Positions 40,776 to 51,115 of a stretch of DNA of 54,568 nucleotides are shown one piece after another. Made by a program: the position numbers and the translations under genes. The stretch's first letter is position 1. Each line of letters opens with the position of its first letter. The notes under the pieces were generated by a model. It did not search any database and was not told the origin of the DNA. It saw nothing but the letters and a program-made list of their open reading frames with translations. The DNA comes from Dongia deserti (lineage in GTDB: Bacteria > Pseudomonadota > Alphaproteobacteria > Dongiales > Dongiaceae): positions 1-54,568 of the forward strand of contig NZ_QORW01000029.1 of the NCBI RefSeq assembly GCF_003574735.1, read 5' to 3'.

Positions 40776-42154
40776 GGAGCGCCCTCTACCACCGGGATCT
40801 CCAACGCGACCCGGAATCGGCCTTCCGGGGTGCGCGAGAAGGCAAGGCGCCCGTGATGCGCTTCGGCGACCGCGTTCACGATGGCAAGTCCGAGCCCGGC
40901 GCTGTCGGGCAGCGAGCCTGCCGATCGCGCGAACCGGCGGCCGCTGTCGCGCCAGTCCGATTCCGGGATGCCGTGGCCACAATCCACGACCGCGAACTCA
41001 GCGATCCCCTCGGCTGCCTTGTGCTCCACCGAAAACGAGACCGGCGGCGCGCCGTAGCGCAGGGCATTGCTCAGCAAATTCTTCGAGGCTTCGACCAGGC
41101 TGAGCGCGTCGCCGCGCGCATGCACGGGATGCTCGGGCAGATCGAGATGCAGATCGAGCCCGGTAGAAAGGAGATCGTGGTCCGTCTCGTCGGTTGCGCG
41201 GATCGCGACCTCGCGCAGATCGATCACTTCCTGCGCGGCGGCATCCGAACGATGGATGATCAGCGCCTGGTTGAGCAGCTGGTCGGCCAGCCGGCTCAAT
41301 CCGACGGCACGGGTATGAATTCTGCCCGCGATTGTCCGCAGACGCGCCGGATCCTGTTCCTCGCTTGCCAGTTCTGCCTGTGCGCGCACGGCGGCGATCG
41401 GCGTCTTCAACTGATGCGTCGCGTCGGCGATCAGGTTCTGCATGATGGTCACGCGACTCGCCAGCCGGCCCATGAAGCGGTTGATGGCCGCGACGATGGT
41501 CTCGACCTCGCGCGGCGTGGAAACGGTAAGCGGCGACAGATCCTTCGGATCGCGCGATCGCAAGGCCTGTTCGATGCGTGCCAGGGGTCCCAGCGACGAG
41601 CGCACGGCGAAGGCGACAAGCGCCACCAGGGCAACACCCGCAATCGCCACCAAACCCAGCGCCTTGGTCGTGATGTCCCGGGCCAGCGCGCCGCGCGCCC
41701 GCGTCGTATGACCGACGATGATCTGGACCTGGCCGGTGAACCCACGCTCGGCAAAGCGGCGCAGCGCCGCTGCGAGCCGCACCGTCTCGCCGCTATATTC
41801 GTCGGAATAGAAGGCGACATCCTCGCTCGCTGCCGCGGGCGTCGGCAGATCCTCATACCCGGTGATGGTGCCTCCGTCGGGGCCGATGATGCGATAGAAC
41901 ACGCGATCATCAGGCGCCAGCGCCAGCAGTTCGAAAGCCGAGACGGGCAGGTTGACGACGATCCGTCCTTCGAGCACGGCGATGGACTGCACGATCTGGA
42001 ACGCCGCTCCCGCGAGCAGGCGGTCATACGCCTCCTGCGCGGCTTGCCGGCCATAGGCGTAGGCCGCCACGCTGATGACGATGCCGCCCGCCGCGATGAT
42101 CAGCGCGATCGTGACCGCCAGCCGGACGGTGATGGAGGTCGTGCGCCTATTCAT
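40772..42154 (-). CDS. tctE: Tricarboxylate-type sensor kinase TctE
   Basis: A 460-residue membrane kinase. TM1 is at about 12-30, the periplasmic 2CSK_N-type domain spans about 35-160, TM2 at about 163-185, then a HAMP region. The H-box ADATHQLKTPIAAVRAQAEL carries the phospho-acceptor His. NLLSNALRYG, VVDCGHGIPESD and SAGLGLAIVNAV are the ATPase boxes. TctE kinases sense tricarboxylates in the periplasm. It overlaps the response regulator gene by eight bases and the binding protein gene by four. Confidence 0.9.
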   Translation of the reverse strand: MNRRTTSITVRLAVTIALIIAAGGIVISVAAYAYGRQAAQEAYDRLLAGAAFQIVQSIAVLEGRIVVNLPVSAFELLALAPDDRVFYRIIGPDGGTITGYEDLPTPAAASEDVAFYSDEYSGETVRLAAALRRFAERGFTGQVQIIVGHTTRARGALARDITTKALGLVAIAGVALVALVAFAVRSSLGPLARIEQALRSRDPKDLSPLTVSTPREVETIVAAINRFMGRLASRVTIMQNLIADATHQLKTPIAAVRAQAELASEEQDPARLRTIAGRIHTRAVGLSRLADQLLNQALIIHRSDAAAQEVIDLREVAIRATDETDHDLLSTGLDLHLDLPEHPVHARGDALSLVEASKNLLSNALRYGAPPVSFSVEHKAAEGIAEFAVVDCGHGIPESDWRDSGRRFARSAGSLPDSAGLGLAIVNAVAEAHHGRLAFSRTPEGRFRVALEIPVVEGAP

Positions 42155-42818
42155 CGAGGGCGATCTGATAGCCGAGGCCGCGCAGGTTCCGGATCACCAG
42201 GCCGGAGCCCGCGAGCTTGCGCCTGAGGCGGGCGATGTAGAGCTCGACCGCGTTCAGGCCAACCTCCTCCCGGTCAAACGAGAACAGCTTCTCGAAGATC
42301 CGCTCTTTCGGCATCACTCGGCCGCGATTGAGCATCAGAATTTCGAGCACGCTGAATTCCCTTCGCGTGAGCTGGAGCGGCGTACCGGCAATGCCGGCAG
42401 TCCGTCCGGCTGGATCAAGCGACAGCTTGCCGTATTCGATCACGCCGCTGCCTTCGCCGCTGCTGCGTCGGATCAGCGCCCGCGCCCGCGCCTCGAGTTC
42501 GCGCAGATCGAACGGCTTCATCAGATAGTCGTCGGCGCCGATATCGAGCGCGCCGATCCTATCCTCGACCTCGCGCCGCGCAGTGACCACCAGGATCGGC
42601 GTCGGGTTCTTCGCACTGCGCAGGGCGCGCAGGAAGTCGAAGCCGGAACCGTCCGGAAGATTGATGTCGAGAATCACCAGATCGTAGTCCTGCACGGCCA
42701 CCGCGTCGCGCGCCGCGCCGCACCCCGTCACGCGATCGATCGCGTGACCGCTGCGCGAAAAATTCGCGACGATTGCTTCCGCAACATCTTCGGTATCCTC
42801 GACCAGGAGAACGCGCAC
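42147..42818 (-). CDS. tctD: Response regulator TctD (OmpR family)
   Basis: A 223-residue regulator. Receiver motifs: VRVLLVEDTEDVAEA at the start, acidic pair at residues 7-8, phospho-acceptor Asp51 (LVILDINLPDGSGFDFL), and KPFDLRELEARARAL. The output domain ends VELYIARLRRKLAGSGLVIRNLRGLGYQI. The start is GTG at 42818 behind GAGGGACGAGG; longer ATG starts at 42893 or 42926 lack the receiver fit. It should activate the divergent tctCBA operon in response to citrate-like ligands. Confidence 0.9.
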   Translation of the reverse strand: MRVLLVEDTEDVAEAIVANFSRSGHAIDRVTGCGAARDAVAVQDYDLVILDINLPDGSGFDFLRALRSAKNPTPILVVTARREVEDRIGALDIGADDYLMKPFDLRELEARARALIRRSSGEGSGVIEYGKLSLDPAGRTAGIAGTPLQLTRREFSVLEILMLNRGRVMPKERIFEKLFSFDREEVGLNAVELYIARLRRKLAGSGLVIRNLRGLGYQIALDE

Positions 42819-43232
42819 GCCTCGTCCCTCTTCAGACAAGCCAGAACCCGCGCCCTGCCCTGTCGCTGGCCCCTCATAAGACCCAGCTATCATATCGCGC
42901 CCGGCGCGGCGACAGCTTCGCGACAACTTCGCGCGCTAGGCTCAGCACCCAGCAGCGGAACTCAGTCTTAATCCGCCAAGAAAACACCAAAAAAACATCT
43001 GTGGGAGGAACTGTACTGGATCACTTCATCCTGAAGTTGTGCTCATAACGCGATCGGCGGATTTGCCAATTGCGCCATCGGCACACCAGTCCTAGCCTTC
43101 GACCCGATCAACAGGTCTTGGATTGCCGCTTACAGCCATCGCGACGGCTGGCATCCCACCTGCCGGCGGGTCGGCAAGGTTCACTAAGAAAACTCGTATC
43201 GAACCCGTTCAGGTTACCAATGGGAGGAATGC
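42819..43232. other. Divergent promoter region of tctD and tctC
   Basis: A 414-base gap between the two divergent operons. It holds both promoters, a 15-nt dyad (43023-43037) and a GGGAGGA ribosome site for tctC at its end. No additional gene is credible. Confidence 0.6.
43023..43037. promoter_or_regulatory. Dyad in the tct promoter region, possible TctD site
   Basis: ACTTCA (43023-43028), spacer TCC, TGAAGT (43032-43037) form a perfect inverted repeat about 200 bases upstream of both starts. OmpR-type regulators usually bind direct repeats, so assignment to TctD is weak. Confidence 0.4.
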
Positions 43233-44201
43233 ATGAACGCAACCACGCTTCGTAAGCTCGCCACGGCCGTCGTCCTGTCGGCCGGGTTGACCACCGCGTC
43301 TGGCGCTCTCGCCGTGGACAATCTCAGAATCATCGCGCCCGCCAATCCCGGCGGCGGCTGGGACCAGACCGCGCGCGCCATGCAGGAGGTGATGCAGAGC
43401 GCCGGCATCGTCAAATCGGCCACGGTGGAGAATGTCGGCGGCGCAGGCGGCACCATCGGCCTCGCGCAACTGGCGGACAAGGAGAAGGGCAAGCCCAACG
43501 TGCTGATGGTCAATGGCTTGGTCATGGTCGGCGCCATCCTGACCAACCAGTCCGCCGTCACCCTGGAGCAGACGACGCCGATCGCGCGCCTCACCGGCGA
43601 ATACGAGGTCGTCGTGGTGCCGGCCTCTTCCGACATCCAAAATCTCAGCCAGCTGGTGGAGAAGCTGAAGGCCGACACCGGCGCGGTCGCCTGGGGCGGC
43701 GGCTCGGCCGGCGGCACCGACCACATCCTGGCTGGCCTCATCGCACAGGCGGCGGGTGCTGACGCCACCAAGATCAACTACGTTCCGTTCTCCGGCGGCG
43801 GCGAGGCGCTGGCTGCGATCCTGGGCGGACACGTGACCGCCGGCATCAGTGGCCTCGGCGAATGGATCGGACAGATCGAGGCCGGCGAACTCCGCGCACT
43901 CGCCATCTCCTCCCCCGAGCGGCTGGAAGGGGTCGACATCCCAACGCTCAAGGAGCAGGGCGTGGATGTCGAGCTCGCCAACTGGCGCGCCGTGGTGGCG
44001 GCACCCGGCATCAGCGACGCGCAGAAGCAGGAGCTGGCCGCCGCAGTGGATGCGATGGTGAAGAGCGACGGCTGGAAGAAGGTGCTGTCCGACAAGGGCT
44101 GGATGGATCTCTACATGCCCGGCGACGCGTTCGCCAAATACCTGGCCGATGAGAACGCACGCGTGAGCGCGATCCTGAAGACCTTGGGATTGGTGTCGTA
44201 G
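43233..44201 (+). CDS. tctC: Tripartite tricarboxylate transporter binding protein TctC
   Basis: A 322-residue Bug/TctC-type periplasmic binding protein. The signal peptide is residues 1-27 ([20 protein letters not shown]). The mature start includes [24 protein letters not shown], the family signature, and [15 protein letters not shown]. It captures citrate or another tricarboxylate for the TctAB membrane complex. The ATG has GGGAGGA upstream. It is first in tctCBA and divergent from tctDE, which should induce it. Confidence 0.93.
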   Translation: MNATTLRKLATAVVLSAGLTTASGALAVDNLRIIAPANPGGGWDQTARAMQEVMQSAGIVKSATVENVGGAGGTIGLAQLADKEKGKPNVLMVNGLVMVGAILTNQSAVTLEQTTPIARLTGEYEVVVVPASSDIQNLSQLVEKLKADTGAVAWGGGSAGGTDHILAGLIAQAAGADATKINYVPFSGGGEALAAILGGHVTAGISGLGEWIGQIEAGELRALAISSPERLEGVDIPTLKEQGVDVELANWRAVVAAPGISDAQKQELAAAVDAMVKSDGWKKVLSDKGWMDLYMPGDAFAKYLADENARVSAILKTLGLVS

Positions 44202-44205
44202 CGTG

Positions 44206-44697
44206 ATGAAGCGGGGGGCGGCAGCAGCCGAGCTCGTGCTCGGTCTCGGCATTGCCGCCCTCGGCGCATTTCTTTTGTGGGAGACCGGCGAGATTCGCGT
44301 CTCGCCGGTCTATGCCAAGGTCGGTCCGCGGGTCATTCCGAACCTCGTCGGCGGCATCATGACCGCGCTTGGTCTTCTGCTCGCCTGGCAGAACTGGCGC
44401 GCGATGCAGGCGGCCGGGCCGGCGCCGTCACGCGCAAGCGCAGAGGATCGCACCGATTGGCTGCCGATCGGCGCGATCGCGATCGCCCTCATCCAGCAGA
44501 TCCTGCTGTTCGAGCTCCTCGGTTTCATGCCGACCGCCGCCATCCTGTTCTACTGCGTTGCCTATGGCTTCGGGAGCCGACGCTATCTGCGCGATGCCCT
44601 GATCGCCATCGCCATCGCCGTCGTCGCCTATGTCGGGTTCGTCCATGTACTCGGGCTCAATCTGCCTGCCGGCAGCCTGTTCTTCGGAGAAGACTAG
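44206..44697 (+). CDS. tctB: Tripartite tricarboxylate transporter small membrane subunit TctB
   Basis: A 163-residue membrane protein with four hydrophobic segments (AAAELVLGLGIAALGAFLLWE, VGGIMTALGLLLAW, IAIALIQQILLFELLGF and LIAIAIAVVAYVGFVHVLG). It forms the smaller half of the secondary transporter with TctA. ATG 44206 is preferred; an adjacent GTG at 44203 is possible. It lies 4 bases after tctC, and its stop abuts the tctA start. Confidence 0.88.
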   Translation: MKRGAAAAELVLGLGIAALGAFLLWETGEIRVSPVYAKVGPRVIPNLVGGIMTALGLLLAWQNWRAMQAAGPAPSRASAEDRTDWLPIGAIAIALIQQILLFELLGFMPTAAILFYCVAYGFGSRRYLRDALIAIAIAVVAYVGFVHVLGLNLPAGSLFFGED

Positions 44698-46185
44698 ATG
44701 GGCGCGCTGCTCGACGGATTCGCCACGGCTCTCACCGTCGTCAACCTTGGTTGGTGCCTGGTCGGCGTGACGCTCGGCACGGCGATCGGCATCCTGCCGG
44801 GTATCGGCCCCGCTCTCACCATCGCACTGCTGCTGCCGGTCACGGCGCACCTTGACCCGACCGGTGCCTTCATCATGTTCGCCGGGCTTTATTACGGCGC
44901 GATGTATGGCAGCTCCACTACCTCCATCCTGCTCAACACGCCGGGCGAGACCGGCTCGATAATCACCGCGATCGAGGGCAACCTGATGGCGCGCCAGGGC
45001 CGCGGCGCGGCCGCGCTGGCAACCGCTGCCATCGGCTCCTTTGTCGCCGGCACTATTGGCACGGTGCTGCTGACCGTGCTGGCGCCGCTCGTCGTCAAGC
45101 TTGCGCTGAAGTTCGGGCCCGCGGAATATTTCGCGCTGATGGTGGTGGCCTTCACCACCGTCTCCGGCCTGCTCGGCACTTCGCGCCTGCGCGGCATGAT
45201 CAGCCTGTTCTTAGGTCTTGCCATCGGGCTGGTCGGCACAGATGCCCTGACCGGGCAAGCGCGGTTCACCTTGGGCATCCTGCAGCTGCTCGACGGCATC
45301 GACATCACTGTTGTCGCGGTTGGCCTGTTCGCGGTCGGCGAGGCGCTCTATGTCGCGTCGCGCCCGGAACTGCGCAGCGCCCAGGTCATCCCGATCAAGG
45401 GCTCGCTCTGGATGACCAAGGAAGAATGGGCACGGTCCTGGAAGCCGTGGGTACGCGGCTCGTTCCTCGGCTTCCCGTTCGGCGCGCTGCCGGCCGGCGG
45501 TACTGAGATCCCGACCTTCCTCTCCTATTTCCTCGAGAAGAAGATGTCGAAGAGGCCGGAGGAATTCGGCAAGGGCGCGATCGAAGGCGTGGCGGGGCCG
45601 GAGGCCGCGAACAACTCAGCCGTCGCCGGCGTGCTGGTGCCGCTGCTGACGCTCGGCCTGCCGACCTCCGCCACCGCGGCAATCCTGCTGGCAGCCTTCC
45701 AGCAATATGGCCTGCAGCCGGGGCCCCTGCTCTTCACCAGCAACAGCGCGCTCGTCTGGGGCCTGATCGCCAGCCTTTATCTCGGCAACATCGCGCTGCT
45801 GTTGCTCAACCTGCCACTGGTCGGTATGTGGGTTCGCCTGCTGGCTATTCCGACACCGTTGCTCTATGGCGGCATCCTCGTGTTCGCGACGCTCGGTGTC
45901 TATTCGTACAACCAATCGGTGTTCGATCTCGGCCTGCTGTTCATCTTCGGCATCGTCGGCTATCTGATGCGGCGCTTCGATTTCCCGGTCGCGCCCGCCA
46001 TCATCGGCATGATCCTGGGCCCGCTCGCCGAGCAGAATTTCCGCCGCGCCCTTAGCATCACCCAGGGCGATTACACGGTGTTCTTCACCCACCCGATCTC
46101 CGCGACCCTGCTGGCGATCGCGGCGCTGATCATCGTCGCGCCGTTCCTGCTGCGGCTGCGTCAACGACGCTTGGCGTCCTCGTAA
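44698..46185 (+). CDS. tctA: Tripartite tricarboxylate transporter large subunit TctA
   Basis: A 495-residue polytopic membrane protein with about twelve helices and the TctA hallmark [19 protein letters not shown] near residue 33, repeated in the second half in [15 protein letters not shown]. It transports the ligand delivered by TctC using an ion gradient. The ATG follows the tctB stop immediately. Its end overlaps the convergent DUF4112 gene by 25 bases. Confidence 0.93.
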   Translation: MGALLDGFATALTVVNLGWCLVGVTLGTAIGILPGIGPALTIALLLPVTAHLDPTGAFIMFAGLYYGAMYGSSTTSILLNTPGETGSIITAIEGNLMARQGRGAAALATAAIGSFVAGTIGTVLLTVLAPLVVKLALKFGPAEYFALMVVAFTTVSGLLGTSRLRGMISLFLGLAIGLVGTDALTGQARFTLGILQLLDGIDITVVAVGLFAVGEALYVASRPELRSAQVIPIKGSLWMTKEEWARSWKPWVRGSFLGFPFGALPAGGTEIPTFLSYFLEKKMSKRPEEFGKGAIEGVAGPEAANNSAVAGVLVPLLTLGLPTSATAAILLAAFQQYGLQPGPLLFTSNSALVWGLIASLYLGNIALLLLNLPLVGMWVRLLAIPTPLLYGGILVFATLGVYSYNQSVFDLGLLFIFGIVGYLMRRFDFPVAPAIIGMILGPLAEQNFRRALSITQGDYTVFFTHPISATLLAIAALIIVAPFLLRLRQRRLASS

Positions 46186-46589
46186 GGCACATCGATCGGC
46201 AGCCCGCCGACATGGCGCGCCAGGATCTGCATGTTGCGTTGATTGGACCGGAAGAAGAAGTCCCAGATATCGCCCGCGATGGGCAGTGCGCCGACGGCGG
46301 TGTCGAACGCGACATTGGCAATCATGCGCACAAGGGCGGAGCGAGGAATTCCGAGCCGGTGCGCTTCGTAGATGAGATAGGCGCCGACGGCGCCGGACAG
46401 CACGTCGCCCACCCCGGGCACCAGCCCCAGGATGGCGTCCGCGCCGATGCGGACGCCAAGGCCCGGCACGCGAAACTGCGAATCCATCAGGCGCGCCAGC
46501 CGACGCAGCCGTCGCTGGGCCTCCTCGCGGCCTTTCAGCGCCGCAATGCGCTGGTCGGTCGGACCGGTGCTATCGATCCGCGGTCGCAT
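46161..46589 (-). CDS. DUF4112 membrane protein
   Basis: A 142-residue protein with [38 protein letters not shown], the DUF4112 signature, plus a second hydrophobic region [31 protein letters not shown]. It is probably an inner-membrane protein of unknown function. The ATG at 46589 (MRPRIDST) is preferred over 46604. It converges on tctA with a 25-base overlap. Confidence 0.85.
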   Translation of the reverse strand: MRPRIDSTGPTDQRIAALKGREEAQRRLRRLARLMDSQFRVPGLGVRIGADAILGLVPGVGDVLSGAVGAYLIYEAHRLGIPRSALVRMIANVAFDTAVGALPIAGDIWDFFFRSNQRNMQILARHVGGLPIDVPYEDAKRR

Positions 46590-46776
46590 GACGCAGCTTA
46601 CCACGCTTCATCACATTTGGTCGCAGGGAGAGTCGAACAGGTTCAAGACGAATCGTGCAAGTCACCCCCTGGAGCCCGGGTCTATGCTTCCGGCATACGG
46701 CCGTTGAGCACTGGATCGCGGCCTGGGCCGGGACGACGAGTGCTCGCCACGGACGTCCGCGAAAGGCAGCTATACG

Positions 46777-47163
46777 CTACTTCTTCGTGCCGTCGGCGTT
46801 GAATTGGTCGAGGTAGGCGATGATGTCGGCGATCTTGGCGTCGTCCTTCACGCCGGCGAACACCATCTTATTGCCCGGCACCTTCGTCTTGGGCGCCTTG
46901 ATGTATTCGGCCAGGTTCGCCTCATCCCACGTGATGCCGGATTCCTTCATGGCGTCGGAGTAGTTGTAGCCTTCGACGGCGCCAGCCTGCCGGCCGACCA
47001 CGCCATTGAGCATGGGACCCACGCCGTTCTTGGCGCCTTCGCCGACACGGTGGCACGCCTTGCACACGGCGAATGCCTTTTCCCCGGCGGCAGGATCGGC
47101 TGCCATCGCCGGAGCCGCAGCGGCCGAGAGCGCCACGGCAGCCATCATCGCACGCAGCATCAT
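46777..47163 (-). CDS. Periplasmic cytochrome c (c2/c550 type)
   Basis: A 128-residue class I cytochrome. Signal peptide residues 1-21 (MMAAVALSAAAAPAMA). Heme attachment CKACH at Cys34-Cys37-His38 with axial Met100 in GNKMVFAGV; the KTKVPGNKM pattern is typical of cytochrome c2. It lies 61 bases after the molybdenum hydroxylase gene on the same strand. It is the likely periplasmic electron acceptor from that enzyme to the terminal oxidase. A start at 47205 is not supported because it precedes the signal peptide. Confidence 0.92.
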   Translation of the reverse strand: MMLRAMMAAVALSAAAAPAMAADPAAGEKAFAVCKACHRVGEGAKNGVGPMLNGVVGRQAGAVEGYNYSDAMKESGITWDEANLAEYIKAPKTKVPGNKMVFAGVKDDAKIADIIAYLDQFNADGTKK

Positions 47164-47224
47164 GATTGACCTCTTCGATGGGAGCCAGCCGCCCGGCGCG
47201 GACACCGGGCGGCTTCAATGCTAG

Positions 47225-49411
47225 CTAGGCCGAGAGGCCTTTGGCAAATGGCAAGATGCGAACGCGCTTTCCGGTCGCAGCGGCCAGCGCGTTCGCCACC
47301 GCCGGTCCGATCGGCGGGACGCCCGGCTCGCCGACGCCGCTTGGCGGCGCGTCGGAGGGGACGATGTAGGTCTCGACCTTCGGCATCTCCTCGATCCGCA
47401 AGGGCAGATAGGAATCATAGTTGGTCTGATCCACCTGGCCCTTGGTGAGCGTGAGTTCCTCATGCAGGACGGAGCCGAGGCCGAAGCCGATCCCGCCCTC
47501 CATCTGCGCGCGAATCTGATCGGGGTTGATCGCCGTGCCGCAATCGACCGCGCACACCACGCGCTCGACCTTGAAGGCGCCTTTGTCCTGCATCCGGATG
47601 TCGGCGATTTCAGCGACCACGGTACCGAAGGATTCGTGCAGGGCCACGCCACGGAACACGCCCTGGGGCATTTCTTTGCCCCACTCGGCCTTTTCCGCGG
47701 CAAGGTTCAAGGTCGCGATATGCCGCGGATGATCCTTGAGCAGCGCGCGGCGCAGGTCGACCGGATCCTTGCCGGTCTGCCGCGCGATGTCGTCGATCAT
47801 CGTCTCCATCACATAGGCCGTGTGGGTGTGCCCGACGGAGCGCCACCACAGAACCGGCACGTCGACCTTGGCGTTCGCGATCTCGGAGCGGAAGTTCTCC
47901 ACCGCATAGCGATGGTCGGAGACGCCCTCCACCGAGGTGGCATCGACGCCGTCCTTCACCAGCATCGCCTCGAACGGCGTGCCGATCAGGATCGATTGAC
48001 CGACCTGCCGGTGGTGCCAGGCAACGATGTTGCCGTCGTCGTCCAGTCCCACCTTCACCTTGTGCACGAAGAGCGGGCGGTAGCGGCCGCCGCGCATGTC
48101 GTCCTCGCGCGTCCACAGCACCTTGACCGGCGCCTTCCAGTCGATCGCCTTGGCGGTCTCCACCGCTTCGGTGATGACGTCGGCATCGGTGACCGCGCGC
48201 CGGCCGAAGCCGCCGCCAGTCTTCATCACGTGCAGCTGGACGTTCTCCGGCTTGAGTCCGGCGATCTCCGCGGCGGCGGCCTGGTAGAGATCAGGCATCT
48301 GGTGCCCGCCCCAGATTTCCAGCACATCGCCGTTCTTATACGCGACAGCATCCAACGGCTCCAAGGCAGCGTGTGCCAGGTACGGGAACTGGTACGTCGC
48401 CTCGATCATCTTGGTTGCCCGCTTCATCGCGCCTTCGACGTCGCCACGACTGGCGGCGATCGCCTCGCCGGGCTGGTCCGCCTGCTTGAGATACTCGGCG
48501 AACAGCTCGGCCGAGCCGCGTTTCTCCGCGGCGCTGTCGTCCCATTCCACTTTCAGGGCCTCACGCCCTTTCATGGCGGCCCAGGTGTTCTCGGCTACCA
48601 CGGCGACGCCGCGCGAGATCTGCACGACATCGACGACGCCCTTCACCGCCTTGGCCGGCGCGGCATCGAAGCCTTTGACCGTGGCACCGAACAGGGGCGG
48701 ATGCGCCACCATCGCCGTCAGCATGCCGGGCAGCTTCACGTCGATGGTGTAGTCCTGCCGGCCGGTCGACTTCTCACGGGAATCGATGCGGCGGAACTCC
48801 TCCGAGCCGATTAGCTTCCATTGCTGCCGCGGCTTCAGCGCGACATCCGCCGGTACCTTTTGCTTTGCCGCCGCATCGGCCAGCTCGCCGAAGGTCGCCT
48901 GCTTGCCGCTGCCGTGGGAAAGCACGCCTTTCTCGACCTTGATCTCCGATACAGGCACGCCCCACTGCTCGGCCGCCGCTTTCACGAGCATGGTACGCGC
49001 CAGCGCGCCTGCCTTGCGGTAGCGGTCGAAGGACGAGAACATGGCGGAGGACCCGCCGGTGCCCTGCGCTTCACCGCCCCAGGCGATGTTGCCATAGAGC
49101 TTGGGATTGCCGGCTGCACCGACGACAACGAGCTGGCTGCGGTCCGCCTCCAGCTCTTCGGCCACCAGAGTGGCGATGCCGTGATAGCAGCCCTGGCCCA
49201 TATCCATGTGGGCCGAGAGGATCGTCACCGTGTTGTCGGGCGAGATGGTGACATACGCGTTGAACGGATTCGGAGTGGGCGTGGCTCCTGCCGCTCGCAC
49301 GCCCGGCACGCGGAACGAGATGGAAAGGCCGGCGCCTGCTGCCGCCGCGCCGATCAGGAACTGACGGCGGCTGGGCTTGAACGTCTCGGTTTTCAGCTTG
49401 AGGGGTAGCAT
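47225..49411 (-). CDS. Molybdopterin hydroxylase large subunit, IorB/aldehyde-oxidase type
   Basis: A 728-residue xanthine-oxidase-family catalytic subunit. The amino end has a Tat signal ([15 protein letters not shown]), so it is exported folded. Molybdopterin-binding blocks include [31 protein letters not shown] and the catalytic Glu695 in [14 protein letters not shown]. Two-subunit members such as isoquinoline 1-oxidoreductase hydroxylate N-heterocycles or oxidise aldehydes. It lies nine bases after the 2Fe-2S subunit gene and before cytochrome c, which together make a complete periplasmic electron chain. The substrate is unknown; ring hydroxylation or aldehyde oxidation are both possible. 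Confidence 0.92.
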   Translation of the reverse strand: MLPLKLKTETFKPSRRQFLIGAAAAGAGLSISFRVPGVRAAGATPTPNPFNAYVTISPDNTVTILSAHMDMGQGCYHGIATLVAEELEADRSQLVVVGAAGNPKLYGNIAWGGEAQGTGGSSAMFSSFDRYRKAGALARTMLVKAAAEQWGVPVSEIKVEKGVLSHGSGKQATFGELADAAAKQKVPADVALKPRQQWKLIGSEEFRRIDSREKSTGRQDYTIDVKLPGMLTAMVAHPPLFGATVKGFDAAPAKAVKGVVDVVQISRGVAVVAENTWAAMKGREALKVEWDDSAAEKRGSAELFAEYLKQADQPGEAIAASRGDVEGAMKRATKMIEATYQFPYLAHAALEPLDAVAYKNGDVLEIWGGHQMPDLYQAAAAEIAGLKPENVQLHVMKTGGGFGRRAVTDADVITEAVETAKAIDWKAPVKVLWTREDDMRGGRYRPLFVHKVKVGLDDDGNIVAWHHRQVGQSILIGTPFEAMLVKDGVDATSVEGVSDHRYAVENFRSEIANAKVDVPVLWWRSVGHTHTAYVMETMIDDIARQTGKDPVDLRRALLKDHPRHIATLNLAAEKAEWGKEMPQGVFRGVALHESFGTVVAEIADIRMQDKGAFKVERVVCAVDCGTAINPDQIRAQMEGGIGFGLGSVLHEELTLTKGQVDQTNYDSYLPLRIEEMPKVETYIVPSDAPPSGVGEPGVPPIGPAVANALAAATGKRVRILPFAKGLSA

Positions 49412-49420
49412 GGTGTCACC

Positions 49421-49873
49421 TCATCCCAGCATCTTGGCGGCTTCATGGATGCCGGCGCGGATGCGCTGATAGGTGGCGCAGCGGCAGAGATTGCCGCTCA
49501 TCGCCGCATCGATGTCGGCATTGGTCGGCTTCGGGTTCTCGGTGAGCAACGCGGTCGCCGCCATCACTTGGCCGGACTGGCAGTAGCCGCATTGCGGCAC
49601 GTCGAGCTCAGTCCAGGCGGTCTGCACCGCCTCCGCCACCTTGCCGTTGAGGCCTTCGATGGTGGTGATCTTCGTGCCTTCGACATCGGAGACCGGCGTG
49701 ATGCAGGAGCGGATGGGCACGCCGTCCTGATGCACGGTACAGGCGCCGCATTGCGCCATGCCGCAACCGAACTTGGTGCCTGTCAATCCGACCATATCGC
49801 GAACTGCCCACAAAAGCGGCATGTCCGGATCGGCATCGACCTCATGGACTTGCCCGTTGATGTCAAGTTTCAT
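49421..49873 (-). CDS. 2Fe-2S subunit of the molybdenum hydroxylase, IorA type
   Basis: A 150-residue protein with two 2Fe-2S sites. The plant-type cluster is held by Cys37, Cys42, Cys45 and Cys57 (CGMAQCGACTV). The second is held by Cys95, Cys98, Cys130 and Cys132 (CGYCQSG, GNLCRC). It passes electrons from the molybdopterin in the large subunit to the cytochrome. No Tat signal is present, so it should be exported with the large subunit as a hitchhiker complex. First gene of the operon; divergent from LysR. Confidence 0.93.
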   Translation of the reverse strand: MKLDINGQVHEVDADPDMPLLWAVRDMVGLTGTKFGCGMAQCGACTVHQDGVPIRSCITPVSDVEGTKITTIEGLNGKVAEAVQTAWTELDVPQCGYCQSGQVMAATALLTENPKPTNADIDAAMSGNLCRCATYQRIRAGIHEAAKMLG

Positions 49874-50179
49874 CGACCTCTCCCTGTACGCAGACGGTGC
49901 GGAAATGTGAGTGGGATGGAATCATCCGAGCGGTTGACGGTCCCAGGCACCGCGCCGGTGATTGAGCGATTTGGGTAGCGAAGCGCGTGAGTGCAAGATC
50001 CCATCGCGCGCGTTCCTCATCTGTCGCGGAAAATTTCCGGCGCAGCGCCAGACAGCGAACGCGAGTCACGCAAGAGCCCACCTCGTCGACGTGGTCTTGC
50101 AGCCCGCCGACGCCGTTTGGCTTCAAGATGATGAGGCAGGGTATCGCCAAACCAATTGCCGTGATATTGAAAAAGCATC
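49874..50179. other. Divergent promoter region with a 13-nt dyad
   Basis: A 306-base spacer between the hydroxylase operon and the LysR gene. The dyad CGGAAA-A-TTTCCG at 50027-50039 is a possible LysR-family operator. No gene is credible inside it. Confidence 0.5.
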
Positions 50180-51115
50180 ATGAACAATTTCGGCCAGGTT
50201 CAACTCCGCCGGCTTGACCTCACGCTGTTACTGGTCTTTGCGGAGGCCATGCGCACCCGCAAGCTCGGCACCGTCGCGCACCGGCTGGGGCTGACGCCGT
50301 CGGGCGTCAGCCACGCGCTGGCGCGGCTGCGCGACATACTTCAGGATCCGCTCTTCCTGCGCCACGCGAGCGGCGTGCGGCCCACGCCCCGCGCCATCGC
50401 CATCCTGGATGATGTGAATGCCGCCATCGCGGCCCTCACCCGCACGATCGAGCGGGACGCGTTCGATCCCGCCAGCATCCGCCGCACCTTCCGCATCGCG
50501 GCGCTGGATTTCGGCGTCACCATGCTGGCGCCGCACCTGATCGAGGTGATCGCCAGACACGCGCCGGGTGTGCAGCTTTCCTTCATCGCGCTGCCCAAGG
50601 CGGAGGCGCTGCGCAGCCTCGCCGACGGCCAGATTGATATCGCCATCGCCGTGTTCCATGAAGCGCCGCCAGGCTTCCGCCGCCGCGTCCTGGCCAAAGA
50701 GAGCTTCGTGACGGTCGCGCGCAAGAAGCATCCCAAGCTGCGCGGCGGCCTCACGCTGCGCAAGTTCGTGAAGCTTGACCATCTGCTGGTCTCGCCGGTC
50801 GGCGATCTGGATGGACCGGTCGACGAAGCATTGCAAAAGGTCGGCAAGGGCCGGCGCGTGGTCGCGGCCTTGCCGCAATTCCTGGCCGCACTCGCCACCG
50901 CCGCCGCTTCGGATGTGTTGGTGACCGTGCCGAAGGGCCTCGCCAAGGCCTATGCCCCGACCTTCGGCCTTTCGATCTATGACACACCGATCGCGATGCC
51001 CGGCTACGAGATGGCGGCGATGCAGGGGCCGCTGTCGGCACGCGATCCCGCGGTCGATTGGCTCGTGAATAATTTGTTACCGGCCGGCCGCCGCGAGTGG
51101 GGCGCTGCGGCCTAG
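50180..51115 (+). CDS. LysR-family regulator next to the molybdenum hydroxylase
   Basis: A 311-residue LysR protein. The DNA-binding helix-turn-helix is at about residues 10-70 (LTLLLVFAEAMRTRKLGTVAHRLGLTPSGVSHALARLRDILQDPLF), matching the NodD/PcaQ-like branch. The effector domain follows from about residue 95. It is divergent from the hydroxylase operon, whose substrate it probably senses. A 13-nt dyad lies in the spacer. The ATG has no strong Shine-Dalgarno sequence but fits the family start. Confidence 0.9.
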   Translation: MNNFGQVQLRRLDLTLLLVFAEAMRTRKLGTVAHRLGLTPSGVSHALARLRDILQDPLFLRHASGVRPTPRAIAILDDVNAAIAALTRTIERDAFDPASIRRTFRIAALDFGVTMLAPHLIEVIARHAPGVQLSFIALPKAEALRSLADGQIDIAIAVFHEAPPGFRRRVLAKESFVTVARKKHPKLRGGLTLRKFVKLDHLLVSPVGDLDGPVDEALQKVGKGRRVVAALPQFLAALATAAASDVLVTVPKGLAKAYAPTFGLSIYDTPIAMPGYEMAAMQGPLSARDPAVDWLVNNLLPAGRREWGAAA

